Source: Hemibagrus wyckioides
Lineage: Eukaryota; Chordata; Actinopteri; Siluriformes; Bagridae
Assembly (NCBI RefSeq): GCF_019097595.1
Contig: NC_080715.1
Span: 11,861,573 to 11,925,572 of the forward strand
Reading direction: 5' to 3'
Length of the DNA stretch: 64,000 nucleotides
Shown: positions 45,006-57,591 of the stretch, in pieces
How positions within the stretch are numbered: the stretch's first letter is position 1
How the letters are laid out: the number at the start of each line of letters is the position of its first letter
The notes under the pieces: generated by a model
The model's input: the letters and a program-made list of their open reading frames with translations, nothing else
Told to the model about the DNA's origin: nothing
Databases searched by the model: none
Program-made: the position numbers and the translations under genes

Positions 45006-47529
45006 TTTTTGGCTGATAAAAGACAAAGCAGATGTTGTAGCTCATCCTACACTGTTGTGTACATTAAAAATGACTGCTAGATTTCTCCTTAGATTATGTA
45101 CTGAGATGCCAGGCTCCTCTCATCCCTGTTGTTCATGAGTGAGCACATTTATGTCATGACTGAGAGGATCTCTCCCGTCGTGGGAGTCACCGCCTCTCTA
45201 ATGACCAGTCGTGTGTATTATCACAAGGTGCCAGCATGGGATTATATAAGATGGCCAGTCTAGTTTAAATGAATCTGCAAGATGAGCTTATCTCATATAA
45301 TACAGTTGTCATATTCTTTATTAGAGGAGATGCTGGACAAATGAATAGAGAGTTAAATAGCCTGTGAAATGAGGTGTTTTTCATCCTAAACGGCGTAAAA
45401 AGCAATGATCGCCTAAGCACCATGATGCGTATTACTTTTTTTTTTTTTTGTACGTAAGGAAACAACTTCCTCCTTTTGTTCAATTAACTGTCTTTTTTTT
45501 TTTTTTTTTCTCTCTCACCAGCGATGCATTCAGCCTAAACTACTTGAGGGGAAACTCCAGCGTTATTATTTTTCTAGGTCTGTACTCTGTGATGATCAAA
45601 GTTCTGAGTGCTGTAAGGTCACAAAAATATCAGTGGTGTTGTGCACGACTGCTCTGGAAAATTCTTCTCAATGGAAACAGATTTGTAGGCGGAAAGCGAG
45701 AGGGACGAGCCTAAACAAAGCTTCAGAGCATAATGGAAATTCCGTCAGGGTAATTTCTATGCTGATTTGTATGATGCTTTTGTCTGGTTTGTGCAGTTTT
45801 TTTGGTGATATATCTAATTTGACTAATCTCGTCCAAGGATAAGATGTGCTCATGTGCTGTTTGCCGTTCAGGTTGCCAAAATGGAAAGTTCAGTTCGGGG
45901 TGTGTTGCAAATAAAACATGACATGTTTTGGATAGATATTAAAAAGCTAATCTTGCTGTTTACAGACTGTCTTCTTATCATTTGTACACGAAGAGTCTGG
46001 ACAGAAATTCACAGGCATACTCGCGAGCCAGGGCCACATAACCTCAAGAGGCGGAAAAAAGCGCTAATTATAAAGTTAACAGCATTTAAACTTTGTCTCC
46101 CAATGGCTGTGGACACAGCAGTAAAGATCCTGTTTTATAGATGTGGCTAACACACATCAAGAGGCCTGCACGTGTTCGAGTTTCTCAGAGGAGCTGAAGC
46201 AGAGCAGCACGGTGGCTCCTGATGGGGCATACTGCAGCATTATGGGAACACACCAGAGCAGGCCACATCAGGCAACCTCCGGAGAGGCCACATTTTTAAC
46301 TAGCATGCAGGAAGGGGCACGATCTTCAAAGATTTTGTAGCCAGATGTAGCGCGGTGCTCTTTAACAGTTCTCGACATTCCCCCCCCCCCTTTAAAAAGC
46401 AGAGCCACTTTTTTAGACCACCAATGTTTATTTCCATTGCATCCATCCTAATAAACAGTTGTTAGTTTGGCATGTTTTCAGGAGATGTCATGTACGTGCA
46501 CGTGTATATGGGTGTGGGCTTTGTAATTGGCATGAAGAAAATGCAACCGGTGCTCTACCAGTGCCAGTGCTTACGGTGCAGTTTTCCACTCCAGCGTGAA
46601 TGAAGGCTGCTCTGTCTGCGCTTTGCTTTTGAGCTACGCTTAGTTCATGCCACTTGGCTGCAAGTCTACCAAAACGTGCGGCTCTATCAAGTTTCATCTC
46701 GATTTGATACCTGGACTGGCTGATTAGAATAAAACAAATCCGTAATCCAAGCGCAAGGACCGGAGAAAGTGTTCGTAACGGGGTTCCTAGTATCTAATCC
46801 CTAAGCCTCCTCCAGGGAGAGAACATTTTTTTATTCAACCAAAACAAACAGGTACATGCACCTTTCTCATTTGAGGTAGCACTGTTTCACATATTAGCCA
46901 CAGAACAGAAACCTTCCCATGACTGAGATCCCATCGCTTTCATTTCATGGTACTGAATAGTTGCGCAATTTGGGTGATTTATTTATTATCGACACACACT
47001 CTATACAACTTAACTGAAAAATTATTTTGCCAAAAACCTGATTAGACACTGTTTATTAGTTTCTTCTGGTTTCTCATTTCAGGGCTGAACAAATAATAAA
47101 TTCATTAGCCAGCCCCGAATCCTTTGTTTTTCAAAGTGCAAGTTTTATTTTCCTTCTCTAGTTGTAGAACCTAAAGACAACTATGGAAAAAAACCAGACA
47201 AACAGACTTGATAGCCAGGACACGTAATGTGTAAAATGGGCATCCAGCTACTGATTTGTCCATCTCTGTAAATCTTCCACCGAAAACATGACTTTATAGG
47301 CTTTATAGGCTCCTGATTGTTAAACTGTCAATAGCTACTGCTGGAAAGCTGCATTTTAACATTGTGTCAATGGAAAAAGCTTGTGCTGCTAGTTTAAATG
47401 ACATCATACTCCTCACCAACCTATGACTTTCTTGGAAAATATGCTGGTAAAGGAGTGTTTAAAAACAAATGCGAAGAGATCAGGTTTTATTATATTTTTC
47501 ACAAAACTTTTTTAAAAATACACCAAATG
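45006..47529 (+). other. Intronic, no gene seen
   Basis: Unique sequence. A long T-run ending in TCTCTCACCAG at about 45,521 resembles a splice acceptor, but no donor or persuasive coding frame follows. The 65-98-codon frames at 45,448-46,340 are unrecognised. A C10 run lies at 46,381-46,390. Confidence 0.4.
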
Positions 47530-48242
47530 GAAGCAACAGTGCCCAAGTGGAGAGAAACCTTACTGATACTTGGGTTTCACATCACACAGGTCCTCTCACT
47601 ATTCTTGACACTATGGTCAAGAAGCCCATTCGGGACTTTTAAGAACTTTTAAAGTGCTCTTTAAGTTGCTGAGGAACTGCCCAATTGAGAGCATCCTGAC
47701 AGGAAGCATCACACTCTGGTTTCCATGCAGAACAGATGAGCTCTCCAGAGGGTGGTGCGATCACCTGAGCGCATCATCCACACCGAGCTCCCTGACCTGC
47801 AGTCTGTCTACAGCAAGCGGTCTTGGATCAAGGCCAGGAAGATAGCGAACAACCTCAGCTATCCGAACAATGGACTGTTCTCTCTGTTGCGGTCTGGGAA
47901 GCGCTTCCGCTTCCTGATGGCCAACACCGAGAGAATGAAGAGGAGCTTCTCCCTGCAGGCCGTTAAGGCCGTCAGCACATGCTGTAGGCTTAGAGCTTGG
48001 ACTTTTCTGATCTCAGAAATCACATTGTTTTGCACGCTTAATTGTTTACTCAAAATACTGTCATACCTTTTCTGCAAGCGATCTTTGTATTCCTCATATT
48101 ATATTTTTATTTTTCTGTTTCCTTCCAGTATTGAAGTAAATTCTGTTTTATCTGAAATCTATTTTTATGTCAGTCATACAAGTGTTTTACTGCATATTGT
48201 ACTGTGTATGGTTGTGTATGCAGCCAATAAAATTGAATCCAA
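47530..48242 (+). mobile_element. LINE 3' end with frameshifted reverse transcriptase tail
   Basis: The plus strand encodes, across several frames, the C-terminal tail of a fish non-LTR retrotransposon ORF2: LILGFHITQVLSLFLTL near 47,560, then LLRNCPIESILTGSITLWF near 47,665-47,725. After a frameshift near 47,735-47,750 it continues with ERIIHTELPDLQSVYSKRSW to about 47,985. A T-rich 3' UTR follows and ends in AGCCAATAAAATTGAATCC. A 5'-truncated copy is the usual product of LINE insertion. The clade is uncertain; L2/Rex1-like is a guess. Confidence 0.8.
47752..47990 (+). pseudogene. LINE ORF2 C-terminal remnant
   Basis: This is the longest continuous piece of the retrotransposon protein and gives the IIHTELPDLQSVYSKR motif, then ARKIANNLSYPNNGLFSLLR and GKRFRFLMANTERMKRSF. 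It lacks the reverse transcriptase and endonuclease domains and begins after a frameshift. The open frame runs on into the 3' UTR to 48,276 without meaning. Confidence 0.75.
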
Positions 48243-49419
48243 GTCACAATGCCACTCAAAAGCTTTTGCTGTCTAAACCAGGTGTCTGTTCAATGGCGTG
48301 CTGGCTTGCAGCGATGTGCTATATCTCACAACATCTCTTTAGAAATGTTAGGTGGGTAGTTTGAAATCTTTTGCGATTGCAGTAGAGTAGAGCATCTGTG
48401 ATTAAGCATGCCATTTTTCATCACCTGATCTTGACAAATTCAAATTGCCGCACTGCTTCACCCACTGACATTTAGGCCAGCCGTGAATGGGCTATGACAC
48501 AGACAGCAGGAATGTGACTGATGGTGCTAATGTCACAGACTGGTATTAGGCCTTGACCCTGCATTCTTAATGTTGTATTGAAACAAATACAAGTCGGACA
48601 ACAACAGGTGACATTTGCGTGTCGATATGAAATCTATTCTAGATCTGTAGGAGCTACGTGTGGGCCGTCAGCAGCTGAAGTGGCTGAGATTTCAGTTTTT
48701 GGCATTTTCCTGATCTGCAGCTTCTTTCTGCACATTCGAGCAGACAGTCAGTTATTCCTCCGCGTCGTGACGCCAATGACCTTTCCGAATAATCAGCCCT
48801 ACACCAAATCAACAAGATGAAAGTGCTCTTGACCTTCACCGAGCCATGCAGATAGAAAGCCCCAATGAGATCTCTTTAATTTTATAAATTAGACCTGCGC
48901 TGCTTTTAAAACTTCAAAAGCACGGTATTAAGGGGACACCTTTTGTTTCTGTTGGGAGGAGGAGAGTGCCACATGTGGTTGTGAGATAATACTCGCATGA
49001 GAGAGGTTTCATATACAGCAACGCTAATCCTCGCAGTCTCTGTTAAAGATACTGTTTAAACACCATAGGCTGAGCTTTGAAAACTATGTCGCTCAAGACC
49101 AAAGAATGCATTTTTGTATAGGCTAGATATGATATGTGCCTTCCACAATGGCCTGCGGCGCCACGCCCACACTTTCAACCAGCGCAGTGTTTCTAGAACT
49201 TTCTCATAGTTCCTACATAAAATAAATATAGTAGTGATCACTCATTGTGTTTTAAATGTTAATGAGCATTTTTATTTCTCCTGTAGATGTGTTTTTGACT
49301 CTGATAAGTCACCCTTCTTCTACAAATACAAAGTCAGCTTCATCTCTAAAGGCAACTAATTCAATTCAGGCATTTTTTTCTTGGTCAGTTTGTTCCCCTT
49401 ATAGGCAAGAATCACTGCC
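48243..49419 (+). other. Intronic, no gene seen
   Basis: Unique sequence. No repeat or exon is supported. Confidence 0.4.
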
Positions 49420-49745
49420 AGTCATGGAAGCATTCTATCCTGATGGGAGACGCGTAGTCTCCTCCAGGCTGACCCCATCCCCATCCACAGACCAGTAATA
49501 GCTCACTGGATGAAGTATGAATATGATGTGAATCATATGCTACGTCCTTCACACTGACCAGACCTCAACCTTATAGAACACCAGTGGGAGATTTTGGAGC
49601 GATGTATTGAGACTCCCTTCCACTAATTCAGGGAATACTTTTGGAAGAATACAATTCATATTTCCTGTACAGAGACTTCCACAGCATAGAGGCTGTTCTG
49701 CTGACTCATAGGTGCCTTACTTACACCTTACCAAGACACCAAGAA
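49420..49745 (+). mobile_element. Tc1-like transposon fragment, C-terminal part, second lineage
   Basis: The plus strand contains TCCTGATGGGAGACGCGTAG and AGACCTCAACCTTATAGAAC (LNLIEH, the catalytic DLNPIEH block with changes), then GAGATTTTGGAGCGATGTAT, then CACAGCATAGAGGCTGTTCT. The order equals the last third of the transposase. The terminal repeat after 49,740 is not clear. It is the same family as 27,660-27,930 and 52,270-52,545. Confidence 0.8.
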
Positions 49746-52269
49746 GGTGAAAACTGTCCCCTTGCTGTATGTGAGAAGGTTTTAAAACCTGCTTGTAATA
49801 AAAAATAAAAAAAAAAGGTACTATGACCACATTGAGGGTCAAACTATGGCTCTGTATCTTAAAATCAGGGATGGTTGCATAGAAGCTTTTGTCTCCAAGG
49901 TGTTGCAGAACATGTATCAGATATATAACACAGTTCTTTATTAAACAGTAAAGCCGGTTATAAATATATGTTACATATACAAAAGTTTGACTAAGTCAAG
50001 GTCTGCATAATAAAGTGAAATAAAGTGGCAAAAAAAAAACTTTTACAAAGCACTGAGAAGTAAAGAAGTCTAAAGAAAAGTGAAAGAAATCTAACCTAGT
50101 GTGCTAAATAAAACTTAAACCGTAAAAACGTGTAGCAGCGCAAATGTACAAGAGCGTTTTCTAAATCTGAAATCAGATCCTTCACCCGGCTCTTAGGATT
50201 TCAAACGCTGTAATGCTGCTTCAGCTCTTCTCTTCACCTATCTGACCTAGCCAGGTTTGTTGCTTTTGTTTCAGGGGCAGAGGGCGCTTATCTGTGGCCT
50301 GATAGCACACCAGGCCTCTTGGTGTTCATCTTCCTGCTGGAGATAAGAGCAGAGGCCTACGCAATCTCCGTGCTTATCTGTTTAAAGCTGCGCAGTGCAG
50401 GGCAGAGGCCTGTTTCAGCCCTGCAGCCTAACATCAATCAGTCTGATGGTGGAGACTAAAATAGCTCAGTATACACAAGCGCTGGCGAATTCTTTAGAGA
50501 CGTTGATCTGCTTGACAGTAATAACATGCATGTACTCTGTGGATTGTTATTGTAAGTGCTGTGATTAAATAATTAGCTATGGCAGGTAGGTGTACTCCTG
50601 CATTAGCAGCCACTGGTTAAAGTCGATAATGTTCGAACATTACGCGATGGCGCTAAGAGGATGGGGGGGAAAAAAAACTAAATGAAGCAAAGGGAAGTGG
50701 AGGAATAGTGAAAGGGCTTTGGTGTTGTCCTGCTGTGATAGAGCCATTTCCTGCTGTTGCGTAGATGACAGCACAGCTGGCCCAATGCAGACTTTATTAC
50801 CGCTGCATGTCTGTGCTAACTCCACAAGTATCTCCCTCTCTCTCTCTTTCTTTCATTTTCTCTTTCTTGCCATATGTTTAATGCTTTATCTTTTCAGCTC
50901 ATTTATATTCGAGTAACTTGAGTATGCCGTGAGTCTTAATTCCAGATGTTTTGCATTTTCGCAGGATGGATGCAAGCGCTACAGATTTCGAATCTGGTTG
51001 AATCTGTTTGGTGGCATTTGACATGATAGCTGGAAACTTGACTGATGACAACTTGTTACACATTTCTTGGAAAATTGATTTGAATTACTGGTTTTTGAAA
51101 CGTTCCTTCCCTTCTTCTCGGTGCAACATGTCTAGACAGTGCTGATCACCTGTTATGGAAGTTTCTGTATCATAATCTGAAACCTGTGTGGCCTGGATAT
51201 GTCCTAGGAACATTGCAAAGTTTGCAAGTGTTTGGTCTTGTATATAGTATCCATTACGTTTGTTTTAGCTCACTGCCTGATTTCTGAGCCACACTTTAGA
51301 CATGTTTATACAAATGGGGTTTTTTGTTTTTTTCTTTTTCAAGAAGCCATTTCTGTTTGCTGTCATTTTGCAATTCGTTAGCACATGACAGCTAAAGATA
51401 AAAGCAGCATGTTTAAAGTTAGCAACATAAACCACTTTATCAGTTATTGACCTGTTCTAGGAAGTTTGTCTTTACCCTGCATGGCTTACTTTAAAAATGC
51501 GGTTTCTGTTTTCTGGCACTAATTCAGTTAAGAGTAGTATCTCAGAATAACCAGGCCAGTTAAAAATTAGAGTGCACGAGTGTCAGTGTGTAATGGTGTA
51601 ACTAGGTCTGTGAATAAGTGTGGGTGGTTGGATCCAGCTCGGCCTTTTATGTGTGCGTGTGTTGTGTGCATGCACTCAAATGACGGTATCATGACTGCAT
51701 CTTATCCTCCTCCGTGCTTCATAAACCCCGAGGCATTCGCTCAGTCTCTCTCTCTGTCTTTCTCACTCTCTGTTTTGGAGAACAGCTGTGGGCCGTATGG
51801 CAGTGTGACACCCCCGCGTTCCTCCTCCTCTAAGCATGTTTTCATTCTGGTCTGACGGATTCATTGGGTTTTTTTGGTCCCCAGGAGGCCCCTTAGCAGA
51901 GGACTGCTGTTGTCTTTACCCAGGGAGCTTTCTGTCTCCGTGGCAGTGCTGGCCTTTCTGCAAATTCCTGCCTCTCGCTGCTCCAAAGCATGATGTTTTT
52001 GTGAGCCCAGTGGGTACACGGGGCTACGCTTTGGCCTGGCTGCTAATGTGACCTTTACGGCAATTCATGTGTTTTAACTTGAAGACCCCCCCCCATCTCA
52101 TTTCCAGAGGAGTTTGATGTTTCGTACAGATCTGGTGGTCTGTAAACAAACTTTCATTACAAACGTATTCACTTTAGGATATTGCGACATCAAAACCATG
52201 CAGTTCTAATGTTCTGTGACTTTTTCTTGACTGTGGGTTGTTTTTTTGGGGTAAAAATGAGTCAGTGCT
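49746..52269 (+). other. Intronic; GATA-motif cluster, otherwise nothing seen
   Basis: Apart from 50,288-50,379 the stretch is unique-looking DNA. The frame at 51,580-51,855 reads through a TC-rich tract. The TTTTTTGGTCCCCAG at about 51,884 resembles an acceptor, but the following frame is unrecognised and no good donor was found. Confidence 0.4.
50288..50379. promoter_or_regulatory. Candidate regulatory element with three GATA motifs
   Basis: TTATCT at 50,288-50,293, AGATAA at 50,341-50,346 and TTATCT at 50,374-50,379 are all WGATAR sites. The flanking GCTTATCTG is repeated, and AGAGGCCT occurs at 50,351 and 50,405. The segment has higher GC than its surroundings. Intronic GATA clusters often act as enhancers, but no conservation data are available to me. 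Confidence 0.3.
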
Positions 52270-52545
52270 ATAAGACGGGTGACAAAAGAAAAACAAGTGG
52301 CTCTCAATGCATCCTGCTGGCTTCTCTTAGAGGGAAACGTTCTTTCTGTCCTGATGGGAGTGGTATCTACCAGGATGACCCCACCCCCATGCCCAGGGCA
52401 TGACATCTCCCCGATTGCTATTGAATATATATTTCTTTTGGAGGAATAGTGTTTATCTCTTCATTATAGTTTTCAGAAAGCTGTCCCAGTGGGTTGTGGT
52501 GACACGAAGCCTTACTTTCGTTCCTTTGTCACCTATCTTTATGGG
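52270..52545 (+). mobile_element. Tc1-like transposon, internally deleted, second lineage
   Basis: The left end AGACGGGTGACAAAAGAAAA and the right end TTCCTTTGTCACCTATCT are imperfect inverted repeats. Between them, the TCCTGATGGGAGTGGTATCT and CAGGATGACCCCACCCCCAT segment and, near 52,470-52,515, a GTTTTCAGAAAGCTGTCCCA-type C-terminal segment are in family order. Most of the transposase is lost. A similar TTCCTGGATGACCCCACCCC piece at 52,585-52,715 may be a second fragment. Confidence 0.65.
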
Positions 52546-52715
52546 ACATGAAAATTCAGTGCCTAAATGTAAAGAGTGTGAGAGGCATTTTTTCTTTTTT
52601 GCTGGTATGGTTCAGTTCAACTGTCAACTTCCTTTAGACCAAAAGGGTCACTACAAATCTTCCTGGATGACCCCACCCCTATCTGCCCCCAAGTTTTGCC
52701 CTGATTGAAGGCCAC

Positions 52716-54784
52716 AACTTTATAGTTCAGTATTTTAGTCTCAATCATAAGATATGTAGAAAAAAAAAACGACTATGAAATGTTCACTGAACTCCACCCA
52801 GAATCAAAACGGTACCATATGCAGTATTAAATCCAAGAAGAAGTGCTCAGGAATCTGTGCAGAAACAATTCCCGCAGAGTCGCTTATCCACTTGCGCTAA
52901 GCCACCATGGAGTTAAAGTTGTCCTTCTACTGTTAGTGATCTAAGCTTTGCCTGGCAGTGCCAAGTGTTAGTGTGTTAACAAGCCTAAAGCTGCTAAGCT
53001 CTTCATCCTGCTGGAGAGGTGCACGACACCACCATCTTGTATTACGAAAAAACTCTTCTCCGGATATCCTAACATGGTCTGTCTTCATTATTCGTCTTTT
53101 TGCTGCTGAACCATTCCAGCTCCAGCTTGCAGAAACACAGTGGCAGCCTGCCCATACAGCCTGCCCACTGGGCTTTGACTCATGGTGGCACCGTCGCCTG
53201 CTTGATTGTGTTCCACTCAGGGATAACACAAGCCTATTCAGGTCTGTTGGTGAAGGTGAAGGTGGAGGTTGAGATTTAGGCATCAGAAATAGCGCCTTTT
53301 CTAGGTCAGCGAGTGACTCAGTGATTTGGACGACTCCTGGTCCGGTATCTCAGGTTAGCATAGTTGTAGGAGGAATATTTCCCTGCAGGAGAAACAATTC
53401 ACGGAACGATCAACCGACTATCAGCATACCTGAGATATAATCGCAGTAATTATTGTTGTCTGCTTTCCAAAACCATAATCTCTACCAGATTTTCTTACAT
53501 CTTAAGCTTCTGATTCACTTAACAGCACAACTTCTAGTGTAAGACATACAGATTTAAGAGGCTGGTAAAAATATCACATGGTCGTTTCACCACCCCCACC
53601 CCACCTAGACCGTTTGCTCAGGCCTGAGGTTTAGCATGTTCCCAGGTTCTGAAGTTTTCCCAGCCATCCTGACCCCATAACACTTCAGAAAGGAAGTACT
53701 CTGGCCACACAACTCGGTCCTGTGGCCTAATCAGAGCCAAACTGAGAAACCACTAGCACGTTTTCTGACGTTTCACTTACAGCCTCGGAGAACCGGTCAG
53801 GAGCACTGTCAGGAGCAGTGATGGTGACACAATGACCTCAGTGCACCATTTGAGCCCCAGAAAAGAGAGTAATTTATGTGGGTTTTGGTTAAAAGATGAA
53901 GAAAGTACGAAAATATGAAGTTTGACAGGACAGAGCGAGCGGCCATCTGCAGAGTGATTTGTCATCCTCCTACACCAATCTTTTCCCCCCTTTGATACCA
54001 GCACAGGCCTTTAGCGTGGGCCGCCTCGCCCCAGTAGGAAATGGTAGTTACAGCTGGGAAAATATTTGCATTCACACTTTAGTGAGGACGGGTTTAGCTG
54101 TCCGAGAAACAGAGCTGATGTGTGCAACTGGGCAAGATGGTACATGTTTGGTAGACGAGAAAACTACCGTGATATTCGAGTCCAGTAATATGTCCTGGCA
54201 GGAAACAAGTCTGTCTGTCTCAGATGCTTGATATTACATCTCTTATATCAGAACATGAGCCAGTTAAACCATGAAAGTCTCAACTGTTCATGTTAAAGCA
54301 TATTATTCCATCATGACAATGAATAGGAAAGATCTGTAGCTATGAGGAAGCTTCGGAATCTTTAACCTCTAGTATAGTTTTGCTTCTGAGTGCCATGATG
54401 CGATTCTAAAATGCTTCCAGATGCATCTATATTCCATACACGGTGCATTGTTTCTTTTTTTAAATGGTGCGACCTCCAGCCTCTCGCCTCTCTTGAGTTT
54501 TGGTGTCCTTGTAGAGCGCTGTGTGACTGCAATGATGATGAGGCATTATGCTGTGCCTCTTTACCCTTTCCAAATTACGTGGAAGCTTTGCCACTTTCTC
54601 AAGAGCTCTGTTAAGCAAGAAAAGCAAAATGCTGCTTTTTCCTCCAACTAAGGACTGAAATGTGGCTTTTGATTTCATGTGTTTGGGGTTTTCCATCAAA
54701 TACTTTATTCGCATCAATGCAGAATCCTTGAAGGGGGATTGAAACATATCTAAGAAGAATTTTTTCTAAGCCCTATTTCCTTTA
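52716..54784 (+). other. Intronic, no gene seen
   Basis: Unique-looking sequence. Opposite-strand frames of 104 and 116 codons at 52,933-53,283 overlap fully and neither has motifs or splice context. Confidence 0.4.
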
Positions 54785-54945
54785 GTGAGGTATGGAGCAG
54801 TGGGTCAACAATTAAGGCATTGGGCTACTGAACCCTAGAAACCGTAGAAAGCTTCCACTGTTGGTTCCTTAAGTCAACCTTCAACTGCTCTGTTAGATCC
54901 TATCTCAGATCTAGGTCGCATCAGATAAAAACATCTGCCAAGTCT
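54785..54945 (+). mobile_element. tRNA-derived SINE, plus strand
   Basis: The head GGAGCAGTGGGTCAACAATT, then AAGGCATTGGGCTACTGA, is a degraded tRNA-like A-box region, and CTGTTGGTTCCTTAAGTCAAC replaces the B box. The tail ATCAGATAAAAACATCTGCC with AAGT matches the ATAAAAGCGTCTGCTAAA end of common fish SINEs. Confidence 0.65.
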
Positions 54946-57368
54946 GAACCCATCAACAGGTCGTGGAAGTCTCCAAATAGCTCCATTTAATTGCTCAGGA
55001 GTCAGCGTGTCTGGATTTCAATTATACCCAGACGTGTTTTTTGGTACGTGCTTCAAAAGACTTGTGTTTTAACACGTTCACCCTGTTCTGGGTTCAGAGG
55101 AGTGTTTATGGCAATACTCTTGTTGCCTCTAATATCAGATAATGTCTTCTTCTAATGTTTATGCAATAATGTGCCCAGGGTATTTGATGTAGCATTGATA
55201 TTTCTCTGGACCGTGCGGAATGTGTTTGATTTTACAATAATGGCTGAACATTTGCGAGAGTACCTTCAAACCTCTCAGTGTGGCTGTGATCTCAGGGCCC
55301 TGATGCTTCGTCGAGCAGCTGTAATTACTACTTCACTGTCTCACATGTAGCAATATTAATGAACTTTCCTGTCAGGACAGATTGTAAGCACACTTTCTTG
55401 TCACCTTTCAACCTAACAGGTCTCGTTAGAGGTGCTGATGATGGCTGGACCGCCCGAGGAGCATCTCTGGAGGCTATAACTTGATACATAAAGGCTTTCA
55501 CATATTCCTTGTGACAACACTTTTGTACATTTTTTTCAAATTTTATTGACCAAACCTGGATTTTACACACAGGTTGTAGGCATGCTGTACGCATTATAAT
55601 AGCTAGAAAGAGTTAATGCATGACGGACCAAAGCAGCTGCATGGATATTTGCACAAGAGCTATTTATGTGGCTGTCGTCTATGTTCTCCAGACATAAATC
55701 AGTCATTCTGGAGCATTACTGACCTCAAGGTAGCACTTGCCTCACAGTTTATGATGTTACTTGTGTTCAACGTGTTTGCTGTAGAGGAGTCAGTTTCTAT
55801 TGGTGTTCAGTGAATTCCCAACCAAAACCAGTGCAACCTTTTGCCCAAACACTTTTACACATTATGGTGAATTGCTTATATTTGCTAGATCCTACTCCCT
55901 CCTGCACAATTCAGTTTAGTCTTAATGCCCAGACTCTCCTCTTCTCCTTCCTGTAATATGACAAAATTGGAATAGGGGGGAAAATCTTGTTTTTTCTTTC
56001 CACTTGTTGACAGAGCTTTTTTTTTTCCCCAGAAGGTTTTGCAGCCCTAGTTACATCAATCTAATAAAATAGTGCTGTAATGAGAAACTGATGAGAACAG
56101 GACCAGTCTGTAGCCTCATCCCAAATGATATTGTTTCTATTGTATGTTCACCAAGCTCATCCTTTCTGAGGAACTCCAGCCTGAGCTGATCACGAGGTCA
56201 CGAGAAGATCGAAGGTTGAAGACACTCGAATGTCTCCGTATCCGTGCTTATTGAGAGATTACAAAATCAATAAGATTATCTTCAACCACTGTATTTAGGG
56301 TCTCTGAGTAGACCTTTCAGGATGTACACACTTGTAAGCAGGGCTGTCATGATACTAATACAAGGTACCGAAATGACCGGATAAACTAGATTTGAAGTGA
56401 TGAGAGAAAAACAGCATTTAATAAACAGATAAGTAACTATCGTTTCATTTAGAGTCCCCGTGAAATGAAAAGATTAACCTGGTGTATTGGTACTTTTTGA
56501 AGTCAAAGCCTATCGATGCTGTAGACACAACTGTATGTATATGAGAGTATGTATTAAAAAATACCAAACAATGTTTTTTTTTTTTTTTTTTAAATCTTAT
56601 TTAATTTAGAATCACATTTTTTATTAATTTTCACCTCGGAAAACTGACCTCGAACGTCGACTCTACAGAAGCAGGAAGTTAGCATCACACATGAGCCTTT
56701 CGTGTAGTTTTTTATGATTTTTGGACGGTTGTATGACTTCACGTTGTTGTGCTTCCAAATAAATTTCTAGTGTGTTAAAAAGTCACTTGGAGCCATGTAG
56801 CGTTGATAATGTCATAAAAAAAAAAAACATGCACAAAACCAGTAGTTATAGTAATTAGAGTTATAGCTCATTTGTATAATCCCAAACTACACAGTTATGA
56901 AGATAAAAATAGACTCATTAAGTGGCAAGTAAAGGCACAGGGTGTGGAGAGAAACTCTCACGGTGTGTACTGTGCATGTGGTTTTAACCAGCAACAATCC
57001 CCTGTTTAACACGATTGAGCATGCTTCAGAATCTAGTTGACGCAGATTTTAGACTATTATGAGATTTCTTATGGTATGTATCATGGTTAACAGATCTGTG
57101 ATCTCAGTGACAGATTATCTGATGACGATTCACTAACGGTAGACCTGTGATGGTTACCATGATCCATCAGCCAAACTGAAGGTCACAGAAACGAACATTC
57201 TTCAAGATCATTTTGCGGTAATAAGTACATATCCATTTCCATGTTGTGTTTACTTTACACCATTGACACCGCTGCGTTTGAAGCTCTGTCTGTGGTGTTT
57301 TACGCCGTCTAATGCCTTCCTCCTTGTAATCGACGTCAGACTGACGATTTCTACACACAAGCAGTTCA
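54946..57368 (+). other. Intronic, no gene seen
   Basis: Unique AT-rich DNA with a T-run at 56,574-56,591. The frames at 55,328-55,813 are unrecognised. Confidence 0.4.
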
Positions 57369-57591
57369 GTCCAATTCAATTTTTTAGTTCTGTAGCACTT
57401 TAACCATGCACTTTGTCACAAAGCAGCTTTACAGAAATTCAGGATATGTTTAGAATTGAAATGTATCCCTAATTAGTGAGGCAAAGGCGACGGTGCTGAG
57501 GAAAAACTCCCTGAGATGATATGATATGAGGAAGAAACCTTGAAAGGAACCAGACCCAAAAGGGAAGTCTTGCTCATCTGTGTGACATAGG
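57369..57591 (-). mobile_element. Dispersed fish repeat (AAACTCCCTGAGATGATATG type)
   Basis: The strings CAATTCAATTTTTTAGTTCTG, TTTGTCACAAAGCAGCTTTAC, GAGGAAAAACTCCCTGAGAT, then GAGGAAGAAACCTTGAAAGG and AACCAGACCCAAAAGGG form a well-known dispersed fish repeat. It has no coding sequence. The strand is assigned on the assumption that it is the 3' end of a retroelement inserted in reverse. Confidence 0.7.

Noticed and set aside
45480..45620. Possible exon after a T-tract and CACCAG at 45,521
   Set aside because: The T-run is a homopolymer, the only donor-like GTAAGG nearby has a poor exon side, and the frame is not coding-like.
52933..53283. Opposite-strand ORFs of 116 and 104 codons
   Set aside because: Same reason: full overlap, no motif, no splice context.
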